The notes under the pieces were generated by a model. It saw only the letters and a program-made list of their open reading frames with translations, was not told the DNA's origin and did no database searches. Below are positions 45,451 through 57,003 of a DNA stretch of 64,000 nucleotides, one piece after another (positions within the stretch are counted from its first letter, which is position 1; the number at the start of each line of letters is the position of its first letter). Origin of the DNA: CAIWHR01 sp963726765 (GTDB lineage: Bacteria; Pseudomonadota; Gammaproteobacteria; Burkholderiales; Casimicrobiaceae); NCBI GenBank assembly GCA_963726765.1, contig CAVSDH010000005.1, positions 62,001-126,000 on the forward strand, given 5' to 3'. A program made the position numbers and the translations under genes.

Positions 45451-46230
45451 TTGGATCTCGGCATCGCGGGGCGCACCGCGCTCGTCTGTGCTGCGAGCAA
45501 AGGGCTCGGTCGTGGCTGTGCGGAGGCGCTTGCCGTCGCGGGCTGCGACGTGACGATCGTCGCGCGGACCGAAGAGGCGCTGCGCGATACGGCCGCGGAG
45601 ATCGGCGCCCGCGCGGGACGCGCCGTCCGTTGGGTCGCATGCGACATCACGACGACCGAGGGTCGAGTCAAGGCGCTTGCCGCGTGCCCGCAACCCGACA
45701 TTCTGGTCAACAACGCGGGCGGGCCGCCGCCGGGCGATTTTCGCGACTGGGATCGCGCTGCCTGGATCCGTGCGCTCGACGCCAACATGCTGACGCCGAT
45801 CGAGCTCATCAAGGCAACCGTCGACGGCATGATCGCGCGCCGGTTCGGTCGCATCGTCAACATCACGTCCGGTGCGGTAAAGGCGCCGATCGAGTTCCTG
45901 GGACTGTCCAACGGCGCGCGTTCGGGTCTCACGGGATTTGTCGCCGGACTCTCTCGCAGCATCGCGCGGCACAACGTGACCATCAACAACCTGCTGCCGG
46001 GGCCGTTCGACACGGACCGCCTGCGCACGACGATGGCGTCCCGCGCGAAGCAGGCCGGCAAGTCGTTCGAAGAAGCGCTCGCAGCGGGACGCGCGGCGAA
46101 CCCGGCGGGGCGCTTCGGCACGATCGAGGAATTCGGCGCCGCCTGCGCCTTTCTTTGCAGCGTGCACGCCGGGTACGTCGTCGGCCAGAACCTGCTCCTG
46201 GATGGCGGCCAGTATCCCGGAACGTTCTGA
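45451..46230 (+). CDS. SDR-family protein lacking the YxxxK catalytic pair
   Basis: 259 residues, TTG start after agggagt. Rossmann features are present: CAASKGLGRGCAEAL, NNAGGPPPG, and a C-terminal LLDGGQ. The serine of the active site is kept (NITSGAVKAP), but where YxxxK is expected the sequence is GLSNGARSGL, so the usual catalytic tyrosine and lysine are absent. A group of 3-oxoacyl-ACP-reductase-like SDRs shares this pattern. Activity, if any, would be different. Lies between the MFS gene and the GST gene. Confidence 0.82.
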   Translation: MDLGIAGRTALVCAASKGLGRGCAEALAVAGCDVTIVARTEEALRDTAAEIGARAGRAVRWVACDITTTEGRVKALAACPQPDILVNNAGGPPPGDFRDWDRAAWIRALDANMLTPIELIKATVDGMIARRFGRIVNITSGAVKAPIEFLGLSNGARSGLTGFVAGLSRSIARHNVTINNLLPGPFDTDRLRTTMASRAKQAGKSFEEALAAGRAANPAGRFGTIEEFGAACAFLCSVHAGYVVGQNLLLDGGQYPGTF

Positions 46231-46240
46231 TCCTGCCCCG

Positions 46241-46936
46241 ATGATCGACTTTTACTACTGGCCGACACCCAACGGGGACAAGGTCGCGATCTTTCTCGAG
46301 GAAACGGGGCTCCCGTACAGCCTGAAGCCGGTCAACATCTCGAAGGGGGAGCAGTTCGATCCCGCCTTTCTGCGGATTGCGCCGAACAATCGCATCCCGG
46401 CAATCGTCGACCACGCGCCGGCCGATCGCGGCGCGCCGCTGTCGCTGATGGAGTCGGGCGCGATTCTCGAATACCTTGCGGCGAAGACCGGCAAGCTCCA
46501 GCCGCGCGATTTCCGCGGCATGTGGGAATGCCGCCAATGGGTGTACTGGCAGATGGGCAACCTCGGTCCGATGGCCGGACAGAACCATCATTTCGCGCAC
46601 TATGCTTCCGAAAGCGTTCCGTACGCGATCGACCGCTACGTGCGCGAGACGGGCAGGCTCTATCGCGTGCTCGACCGGCGTCTCGCGGACCGCCCGTACC
46701 TTGCGGGCGAGTATTCAATCGCCGACATCGCGAGTTACCCGTGGGTCATTCCCGAACGGCAGGCGCAGGACATCGACCTGTTTCCGCACCTCAAGCGCTG
46801 GAAGGCAGACATTCGTGCACGCCCGGCCGTACAGCGCGTCCTCGAGATCGCGAAGAGCGTCAATACCGGGCCCACGGTCACCGACGACGAAGCGCGACGG
46901 GTCCTGTTCGGACAGAGCAAGGATACGGTGACGTAG
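46241..46936 (+). CDS. Glutathione S-transferase family protein (YfcG/YghU-like)
   Basis: 231 residues from the ATG at 46241; the earlier in-frame start overlaps the SDR gene and is dropped. MIDFYYWPTPNGDKVAIFLEETGLPY and NNRIPAIVD, with LMESGAILEYLA, are the thioredoxin-fold signature of the Nu-class bacterial GSTs (disulphide reductase type). C-terminal helical domain with GEYSIADIASYPWV. Acts in the cytosol; probable thiol redox or detoxification role. Confidence 0.9.
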   Translation: MIDFYYWPTPNGDKVAIFLEETGLPYSLKPVNISKGEQFDPAFLRIAPNNRIPAIVDHAPADRGAPLSLMESGAILEYLAAKTGKLQPRDFRGMWECRQWVYWQMGNLGPMAGQNHHFAHYASESVPYAIDRYVRETGRLYRVLDRRLADRPYLAGEYSIADIASYPWVIPERQAQDIDLFPHLKRWKADIRARPAVQRVLEIAKSVNTGPTVTDDEARRVLFGQSKDTVT

Positions 46937-46969
46937 CGCTGCATCGCCGCCCGCGGCACCTGCGTCCCG

Positions 46970-47689
46970 TCACTTCCGGGCCGCCTCGAGCGGGCGCCAT
47001 TCCTCGATGTGGAGGCGTGCGACGACGCGGAAGCCGTCGTTGCCGCGCGGTTCGATCACGGCGGCTTCGCCCTCCGCGAGATAGGGTCCGCCGACGACCG
47101 CGCGATACGGATTGCCGTGGCCCACGATCGCGAGATTCGTGGCACCCCGTACCGGGGTCGACAGCAGTTCGCGCAGCGCCGCATATCGCCAGGGCGAATC
47201 GGTCTGCGACGGTTCGCCGCGGACGGCAGGCGACGAAGTGGCACGGCCGAAGATCAGCTGCGCGGTTTCCATCGTCCGACAGAACGGGCTCGCGAGCACG
47301 TCGCCGACCGGAATCGCAAGCGCATTCAGCGCCGCACCGAGCGCTCGCGCATCGGTGCGGCCCCGGTCCGTCAGATTGCGCTGCGTCGCGCAGTCCTCGT
47401 AGCCCGTCATCCTTTCGTCGTTCTGGCCGAAGTCGGTGGCGGCGTGCCGGAAGTAGAGGATGTAGCCGCCACTGCGCAGCGCCGCGACGAGCGCCGGGCC
47501 GCGAAGTCCCTCCTGCGTCGCCGCGGTCGCCTGCGCAGAAACGGACGGAGCGCCCGTCAGCAAGGCGCAGAGTGCGATCGCCGCGATGAAGATCCACCAC
47601 CACGCGGACGCCTCCGCAATGCGACTGCGAGGGACACCCCGAGACGCGCCTGCGCGAACGGTCGTCGGGCCCGCACCGCGGACAATCAT
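46970..47689 (-). CDS. Signal-anchored histidine phosphatase family protein
   Basis: 239 residues from an ATG at 47689 that overlaps the ttcA stop (ATGA). An N-terminal hydrophobic segment (WWWIFIAAIALCALLTG) with a basic leader targets it to the membrane or periplasm. The phosphatase core keeps YFRHAATDF (RHA in place of the usual RHG), RNLTDRGR, SPFCRTMETA and VGHGNPYRA. Substrate unknown. Convergent with the GST gene. Confidence 0.82.
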   Translation of the reverse strand: MIVRGAGPTTVRAGASRGVPRSRIAEASAWWWIFIAAIALCALLTGAPSVSAQATAATQEGLRGPALVAALRSGGYILYFRHAATDFGQNDERMTGYEDCATQRNLTDRGRTDARALGAALNALAIPVGDVLASPFCRTMETAQLIFGRATSSPAVRGEPSQTDSPWRYAALRELLSTPVRGATNLAIVGHGNPYRAVVGGPYLAEGEAAVIEPRGNDGFRVVARLHIEEWRPLEAARK

Positions 47690-48657
47690 GTGCCGCGAAC
47701 CTTGACGCGTGACAGCGAAGCAGCTGCGATGCCCTCGGTCCGTGTCACAGCATCGGCAGCGCGCTCGAGATCGGGGTCCGCGTCGAAGGCGACGTCGCCG
47801 TCGGGTTCCGCATGGCCGGTGGCCCGCACGGCGGCGAAGTCGAACAGCGTCCGATCCATCAGGTGCGAAGGCACGACGGTGGCCATTGCGTTGGCGATCG
47901 ATTCGATGCGACCCGGATGCTTCTTCTCCCATTCGCGCAGCAGCAGGGTCACCTGCCGGCGCTGCAGATGCTCCTGCGATCCGCAGAGATTGCACGGGAT
48001 GATGGGGAACTCCATGAGATCCGCGTATCGCGCGAGGTCGCGCTCGCGGACATAGGCGAGCGGGCGGATCACGACGTGCCGGCCGTCGTCGGACACGAGT
48101 TTGGGCGGCATCGTCTTCAGCTTTCCGCCGAAGAACAGGTTGAGGAAGAATGTCGCGAGAATGTCGTCGCGATGGTGGCCCAGCGCGATCTTCGTCGCAC
48201 CGATTTCGCCGGCCACGCGGTACAGCACGCCGCGGCGCAGCCGCGAGCACAGCGAGCACATCGTCCCGCCCGCCGGAATGACGCGTTTCACGACGCTGTA
48301 GGTATCCTGCGTGACGATCCGGTACGGTATGCCGCGCGCCTCGAGATAGCGCGGCAAGACGTCGGCCGGAAAGCCCGGCTGCTTCTGGTCGAGGTTTACC
48401 GCGATGATCTCGAAGGGAACCGGCGCGCGCTCTCGCAAGGATTGCAGGATGTCGAGCAGTGCGTAGCTGTCCTTGCCGCCGGACAGGCACACCATCACCC
48501 GGTCTCCGGGCGCGATCAGTCCGTAGTCGCCGATCGCCTCGCCGACCTGGCGGCGCAGGCGCTTTCGGAGCTTGTTGGCCTCGAATTCCGCCCGGCGCGG
48601 GTCGCGCGCCGGCGGCGATCTCGCGGCCGGAAAACCGAGGTGGGCGATATCGTCCAT
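47686..48657 (-). CDS. ttcA: tRNA 2-thiocytidine biosynthesis protein TtcA
   Basis: 323 residues. ATP pyrophosphatase motif CLSGGKDSYALL and two CxxC pairs (GTMCSLCSRLRRG, IPCNLCGSQE) that carry the [4Fe-4S] cluster. GHHRDDILATFFLNL and PPKLVSDDGRHVVIRPLAYV complete the family pattern. Adds sulphur at C32 of certain tRNAs. Start at 48657. Coupled by overlap to the phosphatase gene. Confidence 0.96.
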   Translation of the reverse strand: MDDIAHLGFPAARSPPARDPRRAEFEANKLRKRLRRQVGEAIGDYGLIAPGDRVMVCLSGGKDSYALLDILQSLRERAPVPFEIIAVNLDQKQPGFPADVLPRYLEARGIPYRIVTQDTYSVVKRVIPAGGTMCSLCSRLRRGVLYRVAGEIGATKIALGHHRDDILATFFLNLFFGGKLKTMPPKLVSDDGRHVVIRPLAYVRERDLARYADLMEFPIIPCNLCGSQEHLQRRQVTLLLREWEKKHPGRIESIANAMATVVPSHLMDRTLFDFAAVRATGHAEPDGDVAFDADPDLERAADAVTRTEGIAAASLSRVKVRGT

Positions 48658-48792
48658 GATTCCGGCGCCATTCTACCGGGCGCGGCCCGGAGTACGTTCC
48701 CGATGGGTCGCTTCTCGGTCGCACCCGAGGGGACGCCGCCCGGCGCGCCGGGTTACCATAACGCTCGCGCAACGATACGGAGCGGGGGCCGC

Positions 48793-49437
48793 ATGCAGAC
48801 GATTCTCGTCGCCAATCCCAAAGGCGGCAGCGGAAAGACCACGGTGGCGACCAACGTGGCGGGGTGGCTCGCCGGGAAGCGCCAGCGGGTCGCGCTGGCG
48901 GATCACGACCCGCAGCGCTCCGCGACAGAGTGGCTGGAGCGTCGCCCCAGGCCGTTCCCCGCGATCGCCGGCCTGCCCTATGGCGCGCCGAAGAAGGCGT
49001 TGAAGGAGCTGGACCTGCAGTGGCTCGTGGTCGATTCGCCGGCCGGCCTGCACGGCGAGGATCTGCGGGAGGCCCTGAACCATGCCGACATCATGCTGGT
49101 GCCGCTCGCACCCTCGGTCTTCGACATGGCGGCGACCGCGCATTTCCTCGAAGCGGTCGCGCAGTACAAGGCCGTGAAGAGCGGCGAGGTGGCGATCGGC
49201 ATCATCGCGATGCGCGTCGATTCGCGCACGCGGAGCGCCGCGGAACTCGACGAATTCCTGCAACATTTCGATTTCCCGCTGATCGCCCACCTGCGCGACA
49301 CGCAGGTTTACGTCCACTGCGCGCGCGACGGCACGTCGGTCTTCGACCTGCCGCGCTCGCGCGCGGAACAGGATTGGGAGCAGTGGAAGCCGCTGGCGCG
49401 ATGGATCGCGCGGCAGGCGGCACCCAAGTCCGGCTGA
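48793..49437 (+). CDS. ParA/MinD-family ATPase
   Basis: 214 residues from the ATG at 48793 after agcgggggc. Deviant Walker A NPKGGSGKTT, Walker A' and switch residues (ADHDPQRSATEW, WLVVDSPAG). Orphan: no parB or parS-like gene adjacent. It is ended by a perfect bidirectional terminator. Such short ParA proteins often position protein clusters or are involved in cell-envelope or chromosome organisation; the cargo is unknown. Confidence 0.9.
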   Translation: MQTILVANPKGGSGKTTVATNVAGWLAGKRQRVALADHDPQRSATEWLERRPRPFPAIAGLPYGAPKKALKELDLQWLVVDSPAGLHGEDLREALNHADIMLVPLAPSVFDMAATAHFLEAVAQYKAVKSGEVAIGIIAMRVDSRTRSAAELDEFLQHFDFPLIAHLRDTQVYVHCARDGTSVFDLPRSRAEQDWEQWKPLARWIARQAAPKSG

Positions 49438-49458
49438 CACGTCTTCGCGGCCGGAAAA

Positions 49459-49488
49459 GCAAAACGCCGGCGACTGCCGGCGTTTTGC
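49459..49488. terminator. Bidirectional terminator between parA-like and lipoprotein genes
   Basis: Perfect 13-bp inverted repeat (gcaaaacgccggc / gccggcgttttgc) with a 4-base loop, giving U-rich runs in both directions. Lies between convergent genes. Confidence 0.9.
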
Positions 49489-49507
49489 CTGTAGCGTTGT
49501 GCCTTCG

Positions 49508-49786
49508 TTACTTCTTCGGCGCCATCGCGTCGGTGGCCTTGGGCGCGTCGGCGTCCTTGGTCGCGTCGGCGGCCTTGGCGGCCGCGTCCGTCGTTGCGGC
49601 GGCGGCTTCCTTCGCGGCGGCGGCGGCCTTGTCGGCGGCTTCCTTCGCGGCGGCCTGGGTCTTTGCTGCGGCTTCCTTGGCGGCCGCTTCGGCCTTGGCG
49701 GCGGCTTCCTTGCCGCTGTCGCCGCAGGCGGCGAGCGTGATGGCGAGGGCGGCGGCGGTCAGAACTGCAATGAGGCGGGACTTCAT
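49508..49786 (-). CDS. Ala/Lys-rich coiled-coil lipoprotein
   Basis: 92 residues from the ATG at 49786, after an aggaga/acaggaa site. Signal peptide ends in a lipobox (LAITLAACG). The mature part is a strongly repetitive AAAKEAAAK-type helix (KEAAAKAEAAAKEAAAKTQ..., then TTDAAAKAADATKDADA), resembling an Lpp-like or other coiled-coil envelope protein. Length suggests it could span part of the periplasm. Function unknown. Confidence 0.78.
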   Translation of the reverse strand: MKSRLIAVLTAAALAITLAACGDSGKEAAAKAEAAAKEAAAKTQAAAKEAADKAAAAAKEAAAATTDAAAKAADATKDADAPKATDAMAPKK

Positions 49787-49934
49787 TTCCTGTTTCTCCT
49801 GGGTGCGTGGGGATGGGGGGTCCGAATCGACATGACGCGGGCCGAGCGTGATGCGTGAAACCATGGCCGACAATCGATAATTATAACCGATTTCCGCTGG
49901 TCACGAATCACCCCCGTACCGGGCGGCCGGTGAA

Positions 49935-51155
49935 TCAGCCGCCCTTCACCGGCCCGAGCGGCGCGATCCAGACGGTTACGGCGAGAAAGACGACCGCGGC
50001 GCACGCGGCGACCGTCAGAACAAGGGGAAGGGTGGTGCCGTTGTAGGAGGCGCCTATCCATCCGCCGATCAGAGCGGCCGCGACCATGAGCAGGAACCCG
50101 AACAGGCCTGCGGCGGCTCCCGCGCGCTGGCGAAACGGAGCGACGCTTCCGACCTGTGCGCAGGGAAAGATGATTCCATGCGCGGTGAAGAAAACGAACT
50201 GGGGAGCGATGAGCGCGGCCCAGTGGCGCACGCCGCCGACGGCGAGCGCACTCATGACGAGCCCGGCGCCCAGCGCGAGCCACGCGCCGACCTTCATCGT
50301 TCCCACCACGCTGCGCCGGGCGAGCATCCGCCGGCACGCGATGGTCCCCGTCAGGTAACCCGACACGCAGAACGCGAAGCAGAGCCCGAACCACGCGGTC
50401 GGCACGCCCAGCACCTGGATCAGCACGAACGGCGAGCCCGAAATGAAGGCGAAAAGACCGCCATACGAGGCCGCTCCGGCGAGCGTGTACGCGCGAAACG
50501 CCGGCGACCGCAGAACGGCCGCATAGTTCGCGGCAAGTGCCTTCGGGCGCGTCGCGTGGGAATCGCGGTGAGGGTTCGTCTCGGCCAATTTCGCAAGCGT
50601 CATGACGAGAAGCGCAATGGTGATCGCGGTCACCACGGCAAATGTCGCGCGAAACCCGTACCGGACCTCCAGCACGCTGCCCAGGATGGGCGCCACGAGC
50701 GGCCCGATCGCCTGGATCGTCGATGCCCGTGCGAGCGCCCGCGCTCCCGACTGCGCATCGAAGACGTCGCGAACGATCGCGCGTGCGGCGACGACCACCG
50801 CGCAGCAGCCGATCGCCTGCACGAAGCGCGCGGCGATCAGGATCCCGATCGTGGGCGCCAGCGCGCAGGCGACGCACGCCACCGCGTAGAGCGCGAGCCC
50901 GGAAATCAGCACCGGGACGCGCCCGTAGCGGTCCGACACCGGGCCCGCGACGAGCTGCACGGCGCCGAATGCCAGCACGAAGACCGACAACGTGAGCTGC
51001 ACGGTGGCGGCGGAGGTCGCGAACGTCCGGGTGAGGCCGGGCAGCGACGCGAGGTAGAAATCCGTCGCCAGCGGCTGCAGCATCAGGTAGAAGCCGATCA
51101 GGACCACCAGCGCGCGATGGCTCGGCAGGGCACGGGACTCGGGAATGAGGGGCAT
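49935..51155 (-). CDS. Bcr/CflA-type MFS drug-resistance transporter
   Basis: 406 residues from the ATG at 51155. Twelve helices. Family-specific motif in helix 1 (LMLQPLATDFYLASLPGL) and RFVQAIGCCAVVVAARAIVRD in helix 4, with GPVSDRYGRVP loop. These proteins export bicyclomycin, chloramphenicol and similar compounds by H+ antiport; the actual substrate here is unknown. Lies 7 bp after the EamA gene stop, same strand. Confidence 0.9.
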   Translation of the reverse strand: MPLIPESRALPSHRALVVLIGFYLMLQPLATDFYLASLPGLTRTFATSAATVQLTLSVFVLAFGAVQLVAGPVSDRYGRVPVLISGLALYAVACVACALAPTIGILIAARFVQAIGCCAVVVAARAIVRDVFDAQSGARALARASTIQAIGPLVAPILGSVLEVRYGFRATFAVVTAITIALLVMTLAKLAETNPHRDSHATRPKALAANYAAVLRSPAFRAYTLAGAASYGGLFAFISGSPFVLIQVLGVPTAWFGLCFAFCVSGYLTGTIACRRMLARRSVVGTMKVGAWLALGAGLVMSALAVGGVRHWAALIAPQFVFFTAHGIIFPCAQVGSVAPFRQRAGAAAGLFGFLLMVAAALIGGWIGASYNGTTLPLVLTVAACAAVVFLAVTVWIAPLGPVKGG

Positions 51156-51162
51156 CGCTCGG

Positions 51163-52077
51163 CTACAGGATCGGCATGCCGGGTTCGGGTGTCGCGGCGT
51201 CCGCTGGCGGCATTCGCGGCCGCTCGTGCCACGCCAGCGCGACGCCACTCGCGACGATCACCGCCATGCCCAGCAACGACCACCCGTCCGGCAGCTGGTC
51301 GAAGACGAGGTAACCGTACATCGTGGCCCACAGGATCTGCAGATAGGCGAACGGCGTCAGGAGGGAGGCAGGCGCCTCGAGGTACGCCTTGGTGATGCAC
51401 CAGTGACCGAACCCGGCGAGGACGCCGAGCAGGAGAAACAGCGCAACGTTGCGGGGGCCGGGCATCCCTCCGCTTGCGACCCACGGCAGGGCAACGGTGA
51501 GGCCGATCGTGCCGACGAGCGCACTGTAGAAGAGCGTCGTGTGCATGTCCTCGCCCTTGAGCTTTCGTGTGAGCAGGAAATAGAGCCCGTTGGACACGGC
51601 GGCCGCGACGAGCAGCAGCGCGGCGGGCTGGAAGACGGCGGAACCGGGGCGCGCGACAATGAGAATCCCGAGGAAGCCGGTGATCGCCGTCGTCCAGCGC
51701 CAGCGGTTCGGCCGCTCGCCGAGCATCGGGCCGGAGAGAAGGACGATGACGATCGGCGTGAGGAACGTGATCGCCGATCCTTCCGCGAGCGGAAGATAGC
51801 GGAGAGCGCCGAAAAAACAGAATGTCGCGGCCAGCAGCAGCGACGAGCGCAGAAGCTGCAGGGGCAGGCGCCGGGTGCGCCAGAACCCGGGCCCGGCGCG
51901 GTGCCAGACGTAGGGCGTGACGACGAGCATCTGCCCGGCGTAGCGCGCCCAGACAACGAGAAACAGCGCGTGGTCGCGCACGAGCCACTTCGCGGTGGTG
52001 TCGAGCGAGGTGAGGCAGAGCCCGGCGAGCAGGAAGAGCGGCAGGGCGCGGCGCAACGGGTGCGCGGAGAGCGGCAT
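51163..52077 (-). CDS. EamA/DMT-family permease
   Basis: 304 residues from the ATG at 52077, which gives an ordinary N-terminus (MPLSAHPLRRALPLFLLAGLCLTSLDTTAKWL). Ten helices in two EamA repeats (LRYLPLAEGSAITFLTPIVIVLLSGPMLGE, and LLTPFAYLQILWATMYGYLVFDQLPD). Substrate unknown (amino acids, nucleotides and metabolites are all known in the family). Upstream of the MFS gene in the same direction. Confidence 0.88.
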   Translation of the reverse strand: MPLSAHPLRRALPLFLLAGLCLTSLDTTAKWLVRDHALFLVVWARYAGQMLVVTPYVWHRAGPGFWRTRRLPLQLLRSSLLLAATFCFFGALRYLPLAEGSAITFLTPIVIVLLSGPMLGERPNRWRWTTAITGFLGILIVARPGSAVFQPAALLLVAAAVSNGLYFLLTRKLKGEDMHTTLFYSALVGTIGLTVALPWVASGGMPGPRNVALFLLLGVLAGFGHWCITKAYLEAPASLLTPFAYLQILWATMYGYLVFDQLPDGWSLLGMAVIVASGVALAWHERPRMPPADAATPEPGMPIL

Positions 52078-52112
52078 GGCGATGGCGGCGGGAGCCGGGC
52101 GCGGAAACGAAG

Positions 52113-52140
52113 CGGGCCGGCAATCCTTGTTGCCGGCCCG
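52113..52140 (-). terminator. Hairpin between acnA and the EamA gene
   Basis: 11-bp stem cgggccggcaa / ttgccggcccg with a 6-base loop, 23 bp after the acnA stop. Only a weak T-run follows on the minus strand. Confidence 0.6.
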
Positions 52141-52162
52141 GTGACGGCGACGGATTTCTGTC

Positions 52163-54868
<2,706 letters not shown>

Positions 54869-54935
54869 GGGAGTTCTCCGGGAGGATGTAGGGTGCGGTG
54901 CCGCCCCCTTTTGAATGACGTGCGCGAAGCGCGGT

Positions 54936-55445
54936 TCACTTGGAGCCGGTCATCGCGCGCATGTTGACCTTGCGCCCGTCGGGCAGCATCACGTCGCCCG
55001 GCTGCATTCCCGCGGGGCAGGCACCGGTCCATTTGGCGTTGATGACGGTGTTGCCCGACGGCATGCCCTGCATCGGCGGGTCGTAGGACGACTTGATCTC
55101 CGAGTGGTAGGCCGTGTCGCCGGTGAACGTCGTCACCGAACTCGACTTCATCGTCGATTCCCCGAACTTGCACTCGGCGGTCCCGTACACCCGGTTGCCT
55201 TCGCGGCGGATGTCGTTCTTCGAGCACATGCTCTTCATCGTGCCCGTGCCCATTTCGATCATTTCCTTCTGCACGGCGGGGTCCATGCACATCTTGGTCG
55301 CGCCCGCCTTCTGCGGCGCACCCTCGCGCGTGACCGACGATTCCCAAAGCCCGGACTTCATCGCAGGGAAGTCGATCGCGAGAGCGCCGGCCGCGACGAG
55401 CAGCAGCGTGCCACCGGCCAAGCCTGCGGAAAGATAACGTGTCAT
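54936..55445 (-). CDS. DUF3617 secreted protein
   Basis: 169 residues with a signal peptide (GLAGGTLLLVAAGALAIDF). The mature chain has the DUF3617 layout: KSGLWESSV near the start, cysteines in KMCMDPA, KSMCSKND, AECKFG and GACPAG, and a beta-rich pattern ending PDGRKVNMRAMT. DUF3617 proteins are small periplasmic or surface proteins of unknown role. Start at 55445. Between prpD and acnA on the same strand. Confidence 0.85.
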   Translation of the reverse strand: MTRYLSAGLAGGTLLLVAAGALAIDFPAMKSGLWESSVTREGAPQKAGATKMCMDPAVQKEMIEMGTGTMKSMCSKNDIRREGNRVYGTAECKFGESTMKSSSVTTFTGDTAYHSEIKSSYDPPMQGMPSGNTVINAKWTGACPAGMQPGDVMLPDGRKVNMRAMTGSK

Positions 55446-55505
55446 GCCGGTCTCCAGTGCAGGACGAAGCGGGCATTGTCGGCCGTTGCCGGCCTCGCGT
55501 ATACG

Positions 55506-56957
55506 TCAAATCGCATAGAGATCGACGTACTCGTGCACCGGCGTGGCCTCGAGCGTCTCCTGATCGAGGCTCGCCGCGAGAATCGCCTCCTGCTGCTTGG
55601 CGGGGAAGCGGCGGGCGAGGTTGGTCCGGAACTTTTCGACCAGCAGCGGAATGCCGTCCTTGCGCCGACGCTTGTGGCCGATGGGATACTCGACGACGAC
55701 TTCCTTCAGCTTCTTGCCGTCCTTGAACTCCACGGTCAGCGCGTTGGCGATCGAACGCTTGTCCGGATCGTGGTAGTCCTTCGTGAACTGGGGGTCCTCG
55801 ACACAGTCGATCCGGTCTCTCAGGGCGTCGATCCGCGGATCGGCCGCGACGCCGTCCTCGTAGTCCCCGGCGGTGAGCCGGCCGAAAATGAGCGGCACCG
55901 CGACCATGTACTGGATGCAGTGGTCGCGGTCGGCGGGATTCGCGAGGGGACCCTTCTTGTCGATGATCCGGATGCAGGCCTCGTGCGTGCGGATCGTGAT
56001 GCGCTTGATGTCCTCGACGGCCTTGCCGGCCTTGGCGAGGTCTCGATGCAGCGTCATCGCGGCCTCGACCGCGGTCTGCGAGTGGAACTCGGCCGGAAAG
56101 CTGATCTTGAACAACACGTTTTCCATCACGTAACTGCCGTAGGGACGCTGGAACGCGAACGGCTTGCCTTTGAAGAGCACGTCGTAGAAGCCCCACGTCT
56201 TCGCGCTCAGCACGGAGGGGTAGCCCATTTCACCGGTCCTGGCGATCAGCGCGAGGCGCACCGCGCGCGACGTGGCATCGCCCGCGGCCCAGCTCTTGCG
56301 CGATCCGGTGTTCGGCGCATGACGGTAGGTGCGCAAGGACTGGCCATCGACCCAGGCGAGCGAGACCGCATTGACGATCTCGTCCCGGGTAAGCCCCAGC
56401 ATTTGCGCGACGACGGCCGTGGAGGCCACCTTGACCAGCACCACGTGATCGAGGCCGACGCGGTTGAAGCTGTTCTCGAGGGCGATGACGCCCTGGATCT
56501 CGTGCGCCTTGATCATCGCGGTCAGCACGTCCTTCATGGTCAGCGGCGCCTTGCCCGCCGCGACGGCGTTGCGCGACAGCCAGTCGGCGGTGGCGAGGAT
56601 GCCGCCCAGATTGTCCGACGGATGTCCCCATTCGGCGGCGAGCCACGTGTCGTTGAAGTCGAGCCAGCGGATCATCGCGCCGATGTTCCATGCCGCCTGC
56701 ACGGGGTCGAGCTGGAACGAGGTTCCCGGAACCTTGGCGCCGTTGGGGACGACGGTGCCGGGGACGATCGGCCCCATCAGCTTGGTGCACGCGGGGTAGG
56801 TCAATGCCTCCAGTCCGCAGCCCAGCGTGTCGATCAGGCAGTTGCGCGCGGTGTCGTAGGCGAGATCGCCGCGGATCCGGTACTTGGAGACGTACTCGGC
56901 GATGTCGACCAGGACCTGGTCGGGCTTCGGGCGGATGTTGGAGATCGGTGCGGACAT
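55506..56957 (-). CDS. prpD: 2-methylcitrate dehydratase PrpD
   Basis: 483 residues. MmgE/PrpD family with prpD-specific features: RNCLIDTLGCGLEALTYPACTKLMGPIV, RWLDFNDTWLAAEWGHPSDNLGGILA, PYGSYVMENVLFKISFPAEFHSQTAVEAA and KDYHDPDKRSIANALTVEF. It dehydrates 2-methylcitrate in propionyl-CoA breakdown. ATG at 56957. Follows the small mliC-like gene and prpC on the same strand. No prpR regulator is in the window. Confidence 0.95.
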   Translation of the reverse strand: MSAPISNIRPKPDQVLVDIAEYVSKYRIRGDLAYDTARNCLIDTLGCGLEALTYPACTKLMGPIVPGTVVPNGAKVPGTSFQLDPVQAAWNIGAMIRWLDFNDTWLAAEWGHPSDNLGGILATADWLSRNAVAAGKAPLTMKDVLTAMIKAHEIQGVIALENSFNRVGLDHVVLVKVASTAVVAQMLGLTRDEIVNAVSLAWVDGQSLRTYRHAPNTGSRKSWAAGDATSRAVRLALIARTGEMGYPSVLSAKTWGFYDVLFKGKPFAFQRPYGSYVMENVLFKISFPAEFHSQTAVEAAMTLHRDLAKAGKAVEDIKRITIRTHEACIRIIDKKGPLANPADRDHCIQYMVAVPLIFGRLTAGDYEDGVAADPRIDALRDRIDCVEDPQFTKDYHDPDKRSIANALTVEFKDGKKLKEVVVEYPIGHKRRRKDGIPLLVEKFRTNLARRFPAKQQEAILAASLDQETLEATPVHEYVDLYAI

Positions 56958-57003
56958 TGGCGGCAGTTTCGAAAATTTGGCGTGAAAATCGGGAAAGGTT
57001 CGA

